A DNA stretch of 64,000 nt from Rhizobium chutanense (GCF_002531935.1 NZ_NWSV01000026.1:28572-92571), one strand, 5' to 3'. Shown: positions 34,779-43,653, counted from the stretch's first letter. Numbers and translations: made by a program. Notes: generated from the sequence alone by a model not told the origin.

Positions 34779-36308
34779 ATGAGGATCGTTCTGATAAATC
34801 CGCCGCATACGGCGATCGGCAGTCGTATTCCCGATGATCATCTTCCACCGCTCGGCCTTCTCTCGGTCGCCGGCCCGCTGATCGACGACGGTCACAGTGT
34901 CAGTCTCATCGATGCCGAATTCGGACCGATGGCGATAACGGAAATTGTCGGCCGAGTGGTGGGCAGCCACCCGGATCTGGTGCTGATCGGCCATTCCGGC
35001 TCGACGTCGGCCCATCCCACCGCCAGAGTGATTGCAGAGGCTCTCAAGCGCAGCAATCCTGCAATCCGGATCGTCTACGGCGGCGTCTTTCCCACTTACC
35101 ACTGGCGCGAGGTTCTGGCCGAGACGGCGGCATTCGATATTCTCGTGCGCGGCGAAGGCGAGGAAACGATGCGACGTCTTGCCGATTGCCTGGCGACGGG
35201 CCGCCCGCTCGCAACCATTCCCGGCATCGCCTTTCGCGATGGTGAAGGCGAAATCCTGGCGACGCAGCCCGCACAGGTGATCGCCGATCTCGATGCCTAT
35301 CGCGTCGGTTGGGAACTGATCGACCATGCCGACTATAGCTATTGGGGCGGCAAGCGGGCGGTCGTCATGCAGTTCTCACGCGGCTGTCCGCATCTCTGTA
35401 ACTACTGCGGCCAGCGCGGCTTTTGGACCCGCTGGCGTCACCGCTCGCCGGAGCTGTTTGCCCGTGAGATCGCCAGGCTTTATCGCCAAGAGGGTGTGGA
35501 ACTGATCAACCTGGCCGACGAGAATCCAACCTCCTCGCGCAAGGCGTGGCTGGCCTTCCTCGAAGCGATGATTGCCGAGAATGTGCCGGTGCAGATCGTC
35601 GGCTCGACGCGGGCGGACGATATCGTCCGCGATGCCGATATCCTGCATCTCTACCGCAAGGCCGGCGTCGTGCGCTGGTTGATCGGCATGGAAAACACCG
35701 ACGAGGCGACCTTGACGCTGATCAAGAAGGGCGGAGCCAAGACAACCGACCGGGAGGCGATCCGCCTTCTGCGCCAGCACGATATCCTCTCGATGGCGAC
35801 CTGGGTCGTCGGCTTCGAAGAGGAGAGGTTAAGCGATCTCTGGCGCGGCTTCCGGCAATTGCTGTCCTATGATCCCGATCAGATCCAGGCACTTTACGTC
35901 ACCCCGCATCGCTGGACGCCCTTCTTCCGCATCGCCCGCGATCGGCAGGTGATCGAGGCCGATATCCGCAAATGGGATTACAAACATCAGGTGTTGAAGA
36001 TGCGGCACCTGAACCCCGTCGTGCTGGTCACCTGCGTCAAGCTCATCGAGGTTGCTGTCCAGGCGCGGCCGAAGGCGCTGACGCGCATCCTCTTCCATCG
36101 CGACCGCCAACAGCGCCACTCCATGCGCTGGTACACGCAGATGGGCCGCCGCGTCTGGTTTCATGAGATCCTCGAATTTCTTTTCCGCCGCCGCCATCTG
36201 AAGGATGGCCCGACGCTCGAGAATTTCTGGGGCGCGCCGCAGGATGCCGAGGAGGAGTCGATGCTGCGCCCGCAGCGCCATAGGAAAAGCCTCGATGCGG
36301 CGGAATAA
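34779..36308 (+). CDS. BchE-like cobalamin-binding radical SAM protein
   Basis: A 509-aa protein with an N-terminal B12-binding Rossmann domain (IVLINPPHTAIGSR; HSGSTSAHPTARVI; IRIVYGGVFPTYHWREVLAE), then a radical SAM domain whose [4Fe-4S] ligands are in FSRGCPHLCNYCGQRGFWTR (CxxxCxxC, about residues 223-235). The C-terminal region is about 420-509. The B12 domain and FSRGCPHxCxYCGQ closely resemble BchE, the anaerobic Mg-protoporphyrin IX monomethyl ester cyclase, which is about 550 aa. No bacteriochlorophyll genes are visible, so another cyclisation or methylation reaction is likely. Start MRIVLINPP at 34779 chosen by homology; the upstream extension is not conserved. Confidence 0.85.
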   Translation: MRIVLINPPHTAIGSRIPDDHLPPLGLLSVAGPLIDDGHSVSLIDAEFGPMAITEIVGRVVGSHPDLVLIGHSGSTSAHPTARVIAEALKRSNPAIRIVYGGVFPTYHWREVLAETAAFDILVRGEGEETMRRLADCLATGRPLATIPGIAFRDGEGEILATQPAQVIADLDAYRVGWELIDHADYSYWGGKRAVVMQFSRGCPHLCNYCGQRGFWTRWRHRSPELFAREIARLYRQEGVELINLADENPTSSRKAWLAFLEAMIAENVPVQIVGSTRADDIVRDADILHLYRKAGVVRWLIGMENTDEATLTLIKKGGAKTTDREAIRLLRQHDILSMATWVVGFEEERLSDLWRGFRQLLSYDPDQIQALYVTPHRWTPFFRIARDRQVIEADIRKWDYKHQVLKMRHLNPVVLVTCVKLIEVAVQARPKALTRILFHRDRQQRHSMRWYTQMGRRVWFHEILEFLFRRRHLKDGPTLENFWGAPQDAEEESMLRPQRHRKSLDAAE

Positions 36309-36363
36309 AATAGACGCCCGATTTTCGGCGGACGCGGCAGGCGTGGGGTGTTAGAAAGCGGTC

Positions 36364-37434
36364 ATGCTTTTCGAACGCCCCGACGATGACACGCTCTACG
36401 ATGCCCTGATCGCGCGCAGCGCCGATTATGAGGGCCAGGCCTATGTCTGCGTCAAAACGACAGGCATCTTCTGCCGTTTGACCTGTCCGGCGCGCAAGCC
36501 GAAGCGGGAGAATACGCTGTTCTTCGAGACGATCGCCGCCTGCATGCATTCCGGCTTCCGCCCCTGCCGGCGCTGCAGGCCGCTGGAGCAGCCGGGCAGG
36601 GAGCCGGTCGTCGATCTGTTGCTGGCCGCGCTCGACGACGAGCCGGAGGTTCGCTGGAGCGAGGATGAGCTCGTGCGCCGCGGCCATGATCCCTCGACCG
36701 TGCGGCGCGCCTTCAAGCGGGCGCTCGGCATGACCTTTCATGATGTCGCCCGTTACCGCAGGCTCGGCGAGGCGGCCCGGCAACTCGCCGACGGGGCGCG
36801 CGTCATCGATGCGCAGCTCGACGCCGGATACGGTTCTCCGAGCGGTTTTCGGACGGCCTTCCAGCGGCTCGTCGGCAAGGCGCCGGCGCTCTCGCAAAAT
36901 CGCGAATTGCTCTTTGCCGATTGGTTCGACACGCCGCTGGGACCGATGATCGCGGTTGCCGACAAGACGCATCTGCATCTTCTCGAATTTCACGATCGCA
37001 AGGCGCTGCTGAGCGAACTCGAAGCGCTGCAGAAGCGCGTCCGCTCCTCCGTCGCGATCGGCCGCACCCCTGTTATCGATCAGATCGAGACGGAGATCCG
37101 CGATTATTTCGACGGGCGGCTTACCACCTTCAGAACGCCATTGGCGCTCGGCGGCACGCCCTTCGAAAAACATGTCTGGGCACAGCTTGTCGAAATCCCC
37201 GCCGGCCAGACGCGGGCCTATGGCGATCTCGCAAGGGAAATGGATCGTCCCGAAGTCGTGCGCGCCGTCGGCCGCGCCAATGGCGCCAACCAGCTTGCCA
37301 TCATCGTGCCCTGCCACCGCATCCTCGGCGCCGATGGCTCTCTGACCGGTTACGGCGGCGGGCTCTGGCGCAAGCAATGGCTGCTGCGGCATGAAGAGAA
37401 GATCACGCAAGCAAAGATGGAGGAGACAGCATGA
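36364..37434 (+). CDS. ada: Ada: methylated-DNA repair methyltransferase and transcription activator
   Basis: A 356-aa protein with the complete E. coli Ada architecture. The N-terminal zinc domain (about residues 1-80) carries four Cys in FCRLTCPARKPKRENTLFF and FRPCRRCRPLE and accepts methyl groups from phosphotriesters. The AraC-type HTH region (about 85-180) contains STVRRAFKRALGMTFHDVAR. The C-terminal O6-methylguanine methyltransferase (about 185-350) has the acceptor Cys in IIVPCHRILGADGSLTGYGG. Methylated Ada activates its own operon in E. coli. Its stop overlaps the next start (ATGA at 37431), so the downstream gene belongs to its operon. Confidence 0.95.
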   Translation: MLFERPDDDTLYDALIARSADYEGQAYVCVKTTGIFCRLTCPARKPKRENTLFFETIAACMHSGFRPCRRCRPLEQPGREPVVDLLLAALDDEPEVRWSEDELVRRGHDPSTVRRAFKRALGMTFHDVARYRRLGEAARQLADGARVIDAQLDAGYGSPSGFRTAFQRLVGKAPALSQNRELLFADWFDTPLGPMIAVADKTHLHLLEFHDRKALLSELEALQKRVRSSVAIGRTPVIDQIETEIRDYFDGRLTTFRTPLALGGTPFEKHVWAQLVEIPAGQTRAYGDLAREMDRPEVVRAVGRANGANQLAIIVPCHRILGADGSLTGYGGGLWRKQWLLRHEEKITQAKMEETA

Positions 37435-38201
37435 ACCAGATTGAAAAGGCCAAGGCATTCGCCGCGCTTCACCGCAAGGGCGATCCGATCGTCCTCTACA
37501 ATATCTGGGATGCGGGCACCGCAAAGGCCGTTGCCGATGCCGGCGCCAGGGCGCTTGCCACGGGAAGCTGGTCGGTCGCCGCCGCCCACGGCTTTGCCGA
37601 TGGCGAAAAGCTGCCGATGGCGGTGCTTGTGGAGACGGCGAAATCGATTACCGATGCTGTCGATCTGCCGCTCTCGGTCGATTTCGAAGGCGCCTATTCG
37701 GCCGAGCCTCAGGGGGCGGCCGCCAATGTCGCCAGGCTCGTGGAAATCGGCGCCATCGGCATCAATTTCGAGGATCGGGTGGTCGCCGGCGAGGGGCTCT
37801 ATCCCGTCGAGAGCCAGGCGGCCCGCATCCGCGCCATTCGCGCCATGGCCGACGGCAGGGATATCCCCTTCTTCATCAACGCCCGCACCGACCTTTTTCT
37901 GGCCGAGAGCGATCTTTCCAAACATGCCGGCCTGGTGGACGAGGCGATCGAGCGGGGCAGGGCCTATGCGGCGGCCGGCGGCAACGGCTTCTTCGTGCCC
38001 GGCCTGATCGATCCCGGTCTGATCGAAAAGATCTGCGCGGCATCGTCGCTGCCGGTCAATATCATGATGCGGGCAGGCGCCCCCGACGTGAAAACCCTGG
38101 CAAAGCTCGGCGTCGGCCGCATCAGCTATGGCCCGGGGCCTTACCGGTCGATGATGGAAAAGCTGAAGCAGGAGGCGGAGGCGATTTATAGCCTGCTCTG
38201 A
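37431..38201 (+). CDS. Isocitrate lyase/PEP mutase-family protein
   Basis: A 256-aa TIM-barrel protein of the ICL/PEP phosphonomutase superfamily. Conserved pieces include DPIVLYNIWDAGTAKAVADA, LPLSVDFEGAYSAEP (metal-binding Asp/Glu), IGINFEDRVVAGEGL and FFINARTDLFLAE. It lacks the KKCGH signature of true isocitrate lyase, and its reaction is unknown; carboxyvinyl-phosphonate and methylisocitrate-type chemistries are possible. It overlaps ada by 4 bp, suggesting co-expression with alkylation repair. Confidence 0.85.
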   Translation: MNQIEKAKAFAALHRKGDPIVLYNIWDAGTAKAVADAGARALATGSWSVAAAHGFADGEKLPMAVLVETAKSITDAVDLPLSVDFEGAYSAEPQGAAANVARLVEIGAIGINFEDRVVAGEGLYPVESQAARIRAIRAMADGRDIPFFINARTDLFLAESDLSKHAGLVDEAIERGRAYAAAGGNGFFVPGLIDPGLIEKICAASSLPVNIMMRAGAPDVKTLAKLGVGRISYGPGPYRSMMEKLKQEAEAIYSLL

Positions 38202-38215
38202 CGCCGATCCAGCGC

Positions 38216-38247
38216 GGGCCGCATCCGTATGGTCGGCTGCGGCCCTT
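38216..38247. terminator. Terminator between convergent genes
   Basis: GGGCCGCA and TGCGGCCC form an 8-bp stem with a 14-nt loop, followed by TTAAA. It lies between the convergent PEP-mutase-like and hydroxyacid dehydrogenase genes. The T-run is short. Confidence 0.5.
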
Positions 38248-38266
38248 AAATGACATCCCTCTCCGC

Positions 38267-39415
38267 TCAGGAGCGGAAGCGCAGATTGCGCCGGCTGAGC
38301 TGGTCGACCGAGGTGCAGCCCATCAGCTTCATGTCGCGTTCGATCTCGGTGCGGATCGTCTCCAGTGCCCGTTCGACGCCGGGCTGTCCGGCGGCGGCCA
38401 GCGGGAAGAGATAGTAGCGGCCGAGCCCGACCGCCTTTGCCCCCAGCGACAGCGCTTTCAGAACATGCGTTCCCCGCTGCACGCCGCCATCCATCATCAC
38501 GTCGATCCGGTCGCCGACGGCATCGACGATCTCGGCCAACTGGTCGAAAGCGCTGCGCGAACCGTCGAGCTGGCGGCCGCCATGATTGGACAGCACGATG
38601 CCGGTGCAGCCGATCTCGACCGCGCGTTTGGCGTCTTCGACCGACATGATGCCCTTCAGGCAGAATTGCCCGCCCCAGGCCTGCACCATGTCGGCCACGT
38701 CGTTCCACGACATGGAGGGATCGAGCATTTCGGTGAAGTATCGGCTGATCGACAGCGAGCCGCCGTCCATCTTCACGTGGTTTTCGAGCTGCGGCAGCCG
38801 GAAAGCCTCATGCGTCATCCAGCCGATCGCCCAGGAGGGCTTGATCGCAAACTGCATCATGCCGGCGAGGTTGAGCTTGAAGGGAATGGAAAAACCGGTG
38901 CGTTTGTCGCGCTCGCGATTGCCGCCGGTGATGCTGTCGACCGTCAGCATCATCGCCTGCACGCCGGCATTCTTCGCCCGCGCCATCATCTCGCGGTTGA
39001 GGCCGCGGTCCTTGTGGAAATAGAATTGATAGACCTGCGGCCCGGCGCTGATCTGGCGCGCTTCCTCCAGGCTGATCGTGCCGAGCGAGGAGACGCCGAA
39101 CATCGTGCCGTATTTTCCCGCTGCCGCCGCGACCGCCCGCTCCCCTTGGTGATGGAACAGCCGCTGCAGCGCCGTCGGCGAACAATAGACCGGCATCGCC
39201 AGCTTCTGCCCCATGACCGTCACTGACATGTCGACCTCGGCCACCCCGCGCAAGACGTCGGGCACCAGATCGCAAGCCTCGAAGGCCGCGCTATTGCGCC
39301 GATAGGTCACCTCGTCATCCGCCGCCCCGTCGATATAATCAAAGATCGGCCCGGGAAGCCGCCGTTTGGCCATGCGCCGGAAATCGTGGAAATTATAGCA
39401 GTCTGTAAGGCGCAT
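38267..39415 (-). CDS. FMN-dependent alpha-hydroxy acid dehydrogenase (L-lactate dehydrogenase-like)
   Basis: A 382-aa (S)-2-hydroxy-acid oxidase/dehydrogenase. FMN-binding and catalytic elements: GPIFDYIDGAADDEVTYRRN (about 22-41), the active-site His/Arg motif VLSNHGGRQLDGSRSAFDQL (about 273-292) and the phosphate-binding end MMDGGVQRGTHVLKALSLGA. It could oxidise L-lactate (LldD), glycolate or mandelate; the family signature does not separate these. The neighbouring genes give no pathway clue. Confidence 0.9.
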   Translation of the reverse strand: MRLTDCYNFHDFRRMAKRRLPGPIFDYIDGAADDEVTYRRNSAAFEACDLVPDVLRGVAEVDMSVTVMGQKLAMPVYCSPTALQRLFHHQGERAVAAAAGKYGTMFGVSSLGTISLEEARQISAGPQVYQFYFHKDRGLNREMMARAKNAGVQAMMLTVDSITGGNRERDKRTGFSIPFKLNLAGMMQFAIKPSWAIGWMTHEAFRLPQLENHVKMDGGSLSISRYFTEMLDPSMSWNDVADMVQAWGGQFCLKGIMSVEDAKRAVEIGCTGIVLSNHGGRQLDGSRSAFDQLAEIVDAVGDRIDVMMDGGVQRGTHVLKALSLGAKAVGLGRYYLFPLAAAGQPGVERALETIRTEIERDMKLMGCTSVDQLSRRNLRFRS

Positions 39416-39522
39416 TTTTTTGCTCGACCCGTTTTGAATTCGGGCCGCAACCTAAAGCACGATTCCAAATCTTGCCAAGGCCAGATCGGGCGATTTCCGG
39501 CCTCGGCGAGGAGATATCGCAT

Positions 39523-40485
39523 TCACGGTCGCGATTCCGCCTGGCCGGCCGGGTGATCTGGCGGTTGCCTGCCACCAGAAGCTTCAGAGAGTGCGACGCG
39601 CCTCAACCCTCGCCTTGGCGCGATCATGTGCGGGAGTTTGATCGCCGAAGCAAGACCAAGCCCTGCCAGCAGCCGGATGAAATGCCAACCGAGGTCCAAT
39701 TGCCCCGGCTCGATGCCGAGCCGCGCCGATTCCGGAAAGGCGTGATGGTTGCCGTGGAAGCTCTCGCCGAAGGTCACCAGCCCGAAACGCGGCAGGTTAT
39801 AACCCTGCACCGCGACATCATCGACACTCCAGCCCTGATGGCCGGCCCGATGCGCGAAATGACCGACCAGCCAATGCCCGGTCAGCGATACCGATATCCG
39901 TGCCGCAACACCCCAGACCACCCATGGCAGCCCACCGAGCGTGAAAAGCACGAATGCCAAGGGAATCTGCTGCCCCATCCATGTCGCCTCCAGGAAACGA
40001 TAGAAGCGGTCGCGTCGCTCGCGATCATCGAGCACGAAACCTGGCGGGTGGTCCAGCACCACCATGCAATGCATCTGCCAGAAGGCATCCATAAGGAAAG
40101 ATTTCCGATGGGCATAGAGGTCATGGCAGTCTCGCTGCCGTTGCGCCCAATCGCGAATGTCGTGCGCGTAGATCATGCCGAAGGGACCGGCCATGCCGAC
40201 CAGCACACCGAGATAGACGAGCAAGTGCTCGATCCAGAGAGGCGTGCTGAAGGAGCGGTGAATCAGCAGCCGGTGCATGCCGACCGAATGACCGAGGCAG
40301 ATCGTGATGGCGGTCAAGAGGATAAAGGCGGCAAAGGCGCTCCAACTGAAGGTCAGTGGTCCACCAATAACGGCAATGACGGTCATGGCGGTGATCCAGA
40401 TCGACTTTGCCGGCATCCAGACGACTTTGCCTTTCAATGAATCGCTGCTGTTGTCGATCATCCGTCCGGTGGAAATACTGCTCAC
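39523..40485 (-). CDS. Fatty acid desaturase family membrane protein
   Basis: A 320-aa membrane di-iron desaturase. Histidine boxes are visible in GHSVGMHRLLIH (box 1, about residues 65-76), CHDLYAHRKSF (box 2 region, about 118-128) and GESFHGNHHAFPESARL (box 3, about 260-275). There are about four hydrophobic segments (TWSAFAAFILLTAITICLG reads approximately at residues 45-64). The layout fits acyl-CoA or acyl-lipid delta-9-like desaturases. It is divergent from an ArsR regulator, with A/T-rich dyads between them. Confidence 0.87.
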   Translation of the reverse strand: MSSISTGRMIDNSSDSLKGKVVWMPAKSIWITAMTVIAVIGGPLTFSWSAFAAFILLTAITICLGHSVGMHRLLIHRSFSTPLWIEHLLVYLGVLVGMAGPFGMIYAHDIRDWAQRQRDCHDLYAHRKSFLMDAFWQMHCMVVLDHPPGFVLDDRERRDRFYRFLEATWMGQQIPLAFVLFTLGGLPWVVWGVAARISVSLTGHWLVGHFAHRAGHQGWSVDDVAVQGYNLPRFGLVTFGESFHGNHHAFPESARLGIEPGQLDLGWHFIRLLAGLGLASAIKLPHMIAPRRGLRRVALSEASGGRQPPDHPAGQAESRP

Positions 40486-40539
40486 GGCAAACTCCTTCCG
40501 ATCGGGCGCATTCTGTTCTTGAACATCGCCCGAGAATTC

Positions 40540-40612
40540 ATTAATTAAGGAATTACCTAATTAATTTGCACCAGTGAAATCGATTAGGCAATACATTAAT
40601 TGCTTAATTAAT
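40540..40612. promoter_or_regulatory. Paired A/T-rich operator-like dyads between desaturase and ArsR gene
   Basis: Two dyads share the half-site (A)TTAATTA. The first, ATTAATTAAG and CCTAATTAAT around GAATTA, spans 40540-40565. The second, ATTAATT and AATTAAT around GCTT, spans 40595-40612. The surrounding genome is strongly G/C-rich, so these stand out. ArsR/SdpR repressors bind such dyads, and both divergent promoters would be covered. Confidence 0.65.
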
Positions 40613-40650
40613 TAGCTCGATGCAATGATGGCGAAGGCACGGAGACCAAC

Positions 40651-41016
40651 TTGGAAGACGAGACTTTCGACGACACTACGGAAGGCAGCTCTGTCGGCAC
40701 CGCCCAGCGGGTGTTCCACGCGCTTTCCAGTGCGCCGCGCCGGAAGATCCTTGCCTATCTCTCGGCCTCGGGCCTGACAGCCGGCGAGATCGCCGACCGC
40801 TTCAGCATGTCCAAGCCCGCCGTTTCGCAGCATCTGTCCATCCTCGAAACTGCGGGATTGATCAGACGCGAGAAACACGGCCAGTTCGTCCATTATTCCC
40901 TGATCGAGAACAATCTGGTCAACACGCTGAACGGCTTCGTGCAAGAGGTCTGCCCGGTCGGCCGGCCGATCAAGAAGGAAAGCCAAGCGCGCGCCCGCGT
41001 GAAGCAGGCGCCTTGA
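40651..41016 (+). CDS. ArsR-family winged-helix regulator
   Basis: A 121-aa regulator with the ArsR wHTH: RVFHALSSAPRRKILAYLSA, ADRFSMSKPAVSQHLSILET (recognition helix) and AGLIRREKHGQFVHYSLIEN (wing), about residues 17-85. No cysteine metal-binding motif of the ELCVCDL type is present in alpha-3, so it resembles the metal-independent SdpR-like group. The start is TTG at 40651 with GGAG six bases upstream; no suitable ATG precedes the domain. Likely represses itself and the divergent desaturase. Confidence 0.87.
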   Translation: MEDETFDDTTEGSSVGTAQRVFHALSSAPRRKILAYLSASGLTAGEIADRFSMSKPAVSQHLSILETAGLIRREKHGQFVHYSLIENNLVNTLNGFVQEVCPVGRPIKKESQARARVKQAP

Positions 41017-41214
41017 GCGTCGGGCAGATCCATGCTGGCTTGGTCGCAGGATGATGGACGCGAGGAAGAGCGGAGTTCGGGCAGGCGCCTGCGCCCCCGA
41101 CGGTAAAACCGGGACAGCGCGCGGCGACGATTGAGCCTGTGATCGGCTCCGATTTGCGTCCATACGCCGGCGTGAGGAAGGTGCCCCTCGTTCTGATGAA
41201 GGGCGCAGCCTCGC

Positions 41215-42102
41215 TCAGGGAACGATCAGCGTTCCGATGCCGTGCTCGGTGAAGATCTCGAGCAGCACGGAATGGGCGGTCTTGCCGTTGAGGATGACGA
41301 CGCCCTGGACGCCAGCCTTGATCGCATCGATGCAGGTCTCGACCTTCGGGATCATGCCGCCGGAGATCGTGCCGTCGGCGATCAGCGCATGCGCTTCGGC
41401 GACGGAAAGCTCCTTGATCAGCTGGCCGTTCTTGTCGAGCACGCCGGGCACGTCGGTCAGGAACAGCAGCCGGGTAGCGTTCAGCGCCCCGGCAATGGCG
41501 CCGGCGAAGGTGTCGGCATTGATATTGTAGGTGGCGCCGTCGCGGCCGGGCGCGACGGGTGCGATCACCGGGATCATCTCGGAGCGGGCGAGCAGGTCGA
41601 GCAATGTGCGGTCGACCTCGACCACCTCGCCGACGAAGCCGAGATCGAGCACGCGCTCGATGTTGGAATCCGGATCCTTGACGGTCTTGCGCGCCTTTTC
41701 GGCGAAGACCATGTTGCCGTCCTTGCCGCAAAGGCCGATCGCCCATTCGCCGGTCTGGTTGATGAGCGCGACGATCTCCTTGTTGATCGAGCCGGCCAGC
41801 ACCATCTCGACGATCTCGACCGTCTTCTGGTCGGTGACGCGCAGCCCGCCTTCGAATTTCGATTCGATGCCCATCTTGTTGAGCATGGCGCCGATTTGCG
41901 GGCCGCCGCCGTGAACGACGATCGGGTTGACGCCCGATTGCTTCAGAAGCGCGATATCGCTGGCAAAGGCCTTGCCGAGCTCGGGATTGCCCATGGCGTG
42001 GCCGCCATATTTCACGACAATAGTCTTGTTCTCGTAACGCTGCATGAAGGGCAGCGCCTTGGCCAGAAGCCGTGCCTGCAGTTCGCTTTCGGACTCGTTC
42101 AT
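41215..42102 (-). CDS. argB: Acetylglutamate kinase
   Basis: Phosphorylates N-acetylglutamate, the second step of arginine synthesis. The 295-aa amino acid kinase has the ATP/phosphate-binding KTIVVKYGGHAMGNPELGKA (about 33-52), substrate loop PIVVHGGGPQIGAMLNKMGI (about 74-93), FEGGLRVTDQKTVEIVEMVL and NADTFAGAIAGALNATRLLF. The N-terminal helix (residues 1-28) is present, as in arginine-sensitive hexameric enzymes that PII binds, so feedback control is likely. The start MNESESELQARLL at 42102 matches rhizobial ArgB of 295 aa. Confidence 0.95.
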   Translation of the reverse strand: MNESESELQARLLAKALPFMQRYENKTIVVKYGGHAMGNPELGKAFASDIALLKQSGVNPIVVHGGGPQIGAMLNKMGIESKFEGGLRVTDQKTVEIVEMVLAGSINKEIVALINQTGEWAIGLCGKDGNMVFAEKARKTVKDPDSNIERVLDLGFVGEVVEVDRTLLDLLARSEMIPVIAPVAPGRDGATYNINADTFAGAIAGALNATRLLFLTDVPGVLDKNGQLIKELSVAEAHALIADGTISGGMIPKVETCIDAIKAGVQGVVILNGKTAHSVLLEIFTEHGIGTLIVP

Positions 42103-42257
42103 GGGGACCCCGCAGAATTGTTCGCGGCCTTTTATCGCAAGTTTCCGACAGAGGGAATAATCCAGAGGGCAATAGTTTTTCGTATCTGGCGCGGAGCCGG
42201 TGGACTTGACCGTCCGGCGCACCCCGAGGCGCACCCGGGCATGATATGAGGAACGGC

Positions 42258-42797
42258 ATGCAAGGCGATGAGATTGCAGACCTGATCGGCCGCGTCGCGC
42301 TCGGCGATCGCACGGCCTTTACGGCTCTCTACAACCAGACCGGACCGAAACTTTTTGCGATCTGCCTGCGTATCTTGAAGGATCGCACGGAAGCCGAGGA
42401 AACCCTGCAGGAAGTCTATATCGGCATCTGGCAAAGGGCCCGAACTTTTCAGGCCGCCGCGGGTTCGTCCTCGGCGTGGCTTTCGGCGATTGCCCGCAAC
42501 CGGTCGATCGATGCGCTGCGGGCACGAAAGCCCGTCGCCGACGAAATCGACAGCGCCTACGATCTTGCCGATGCCGCACCCGACCCGGAAATGCAGACGA
42601 TGACGAAGGATGAAGGAAGGCGGATTGACACCTGCATGGAAGAGTTGGAAGCTGATCGTGCGGTCGCGGTGAAACGGGCTTATGTCGAAGGGCTGAGCTA
42701 TCAGGAACTGGCCGATCAGTTTGGTGTCCCGCTGAACACGATGCGGACCTGGCTCAGGCGCAGCCTCCTGAAACTGAGAGAGTGCATGGAACGATGA
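42258..42797 (+). CDS. ECF-type RNA polymerase sigma factor (SigK-like)
   Basis: A 179-aa group IV sigma factor. Region 2 is about residues 18-85 (FTALYNQTGPKLFAICLRIL, EAEETLQEVYIGIWQRA, AWLSAIARNRSIDALRARKP) and region 4 about 125-177 (RAVAVKRAYVEGLSYQELAD, PLNTMRTWLRRSLLKLRECM). It precedes a RskA-like anti-sigma factor by a 4-bp overlap and then a fasciclin gene, the association known for mycobacterial SigK/RskA. The ATG at 42258 with GAGGAA upstream is preferred over one at 42246. Confidence 0.9.
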   Translation: MQGDEIADLIGRVALGDRTAFTALYNQTGPKLFAICLRILKDRTEAEETLQEVYIGIWQRARTFQAAAGSSSAWLSAIARNRSIDALRARKPVADEIDSAYDLADAAPDPEMQTMTKDEGRRIDTCMEELEADRAVAVKRAYVEGLSYQELADQFGVPLNTMRTWLRRSLLKLRECMER

Positions 42798-43513
42798 CAT
42801 CGCCCGACAAAAGCAAGGGAGACCGCTCCCGCGACGAGGTTCTCGCCGGCGAATATGTGCTTGGTGTCCTGTCGCTGCAGGACCGGCGGGTGGTGGAAGA
42901 ACGCATGCGCCACGATCGGCCCTTTGCCGCCATCGTCAGCCGCTGGGAAACCAACCTTTCCGCCTTCAATGACGAGTATGAAGCCGTCGCTCCGAGCCGG
43001 CAAACCTTCAAGCAGATCGAGGCGCGGCTTTTCGGCGATGCCGGAAAATCCGCATCCTTTTCGCAGGGGCTCTGGAATTCGGCGGGTTTCTGGCGTTCGC
43101 TGAGTTTTGCCTGCATCGTCGTTGCCGTCAGTGCCGTCATCTTCGCCTCCGGCGTGGTGCCGCAGCCGCAGGGGCCGGCCCCGCTGGTGGCCTCGCTTTC
43201 CGGCCAGAACAACGCCATCAATCTTCTCGCCTCCTACGAGCTGCAGAGCGGCCGGCTGAAGATCGTGCCGGTCGCAGCCGGCAAGCCGGAGGAGAAGTCG
43301 CTGGAACTCTGGCTGGTGCCTGGCAGCGGCGTGCCGAAATCGCTCGGCGTCTTCCAGCCGGGCGAGAGCGGTGAACTGGTCATCCCCGCCGATCTGCGCA
43401 GCCATCTTGCCGATGGCGCAACGCTCGCCGTCAGTCTCGAGCCCTTCGGCGGCTCGCCCACCGGCCAGGCAACCGGTCCGGTGATCGCCAGCGGCCCATT
43501 ACGCCGGCCGTGA
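42794..43513 (+). CDS. Anti-sigma factor (RskA-type, membrane anchored)
   Basis: A 239-aa protein with a cytoplasmic N-terminal sigma-binding region (RDEVLAGEYVLGVLSLQDRR, about 14-33), one transmembrane helix (SLSFACIVVAVSAVIFASGV, about 98-117), and an extracytoplasmic RskA domain (about 125-239) with the signature SLELWLVPGSGVPKSLGVFQ followed by GELVIPADLR. RskA proteins hold an ECF sigma factor until regulated proteolysis. Translationally coupled to the sigma gene (ATGA). Confidence 0.9.
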   Translation: MTSPDKSKGDRSRDEVLAGEYVLGVLSLQDRRVVEERMRHDRPFAAIVSRWETNLSAFNDEYEAVAPSRQTFKQIEARLFGDAGKSASFSQGLWNSAGFWRSLSFACIVVAVSAVIFASGVVPQPQGPAPLVASLSGQNNAINLLASYELQSGRLKIVPVAAGKPEEKSLELWLVPGSGVPKSLGVFQPGESGELVIPADLRSHLADGATLAVSLEPFGGSPTGQATGPVIASGPLRRP

Positions 43514-43653
43514 TCGGACACGGCCATGATCGGGCGTCGGCCAAAATCATTTTCTCCTGTCTGAAACTCTTCGGCGCAAACCTCCGTAGTTCGAAATGTC
43601 CGGACGACGCTCAGGCATAAGGCCCGCGGATGCTGTCCGGTGAGGAGAAAATC

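Noticed and set aside
41242..42249. A 335-codon plus-strand frame opposite argB
   Set aside because: Shadow of argB with the Asp/Gly/His-rich composition typical of antisense frames in GC-rich DNA.
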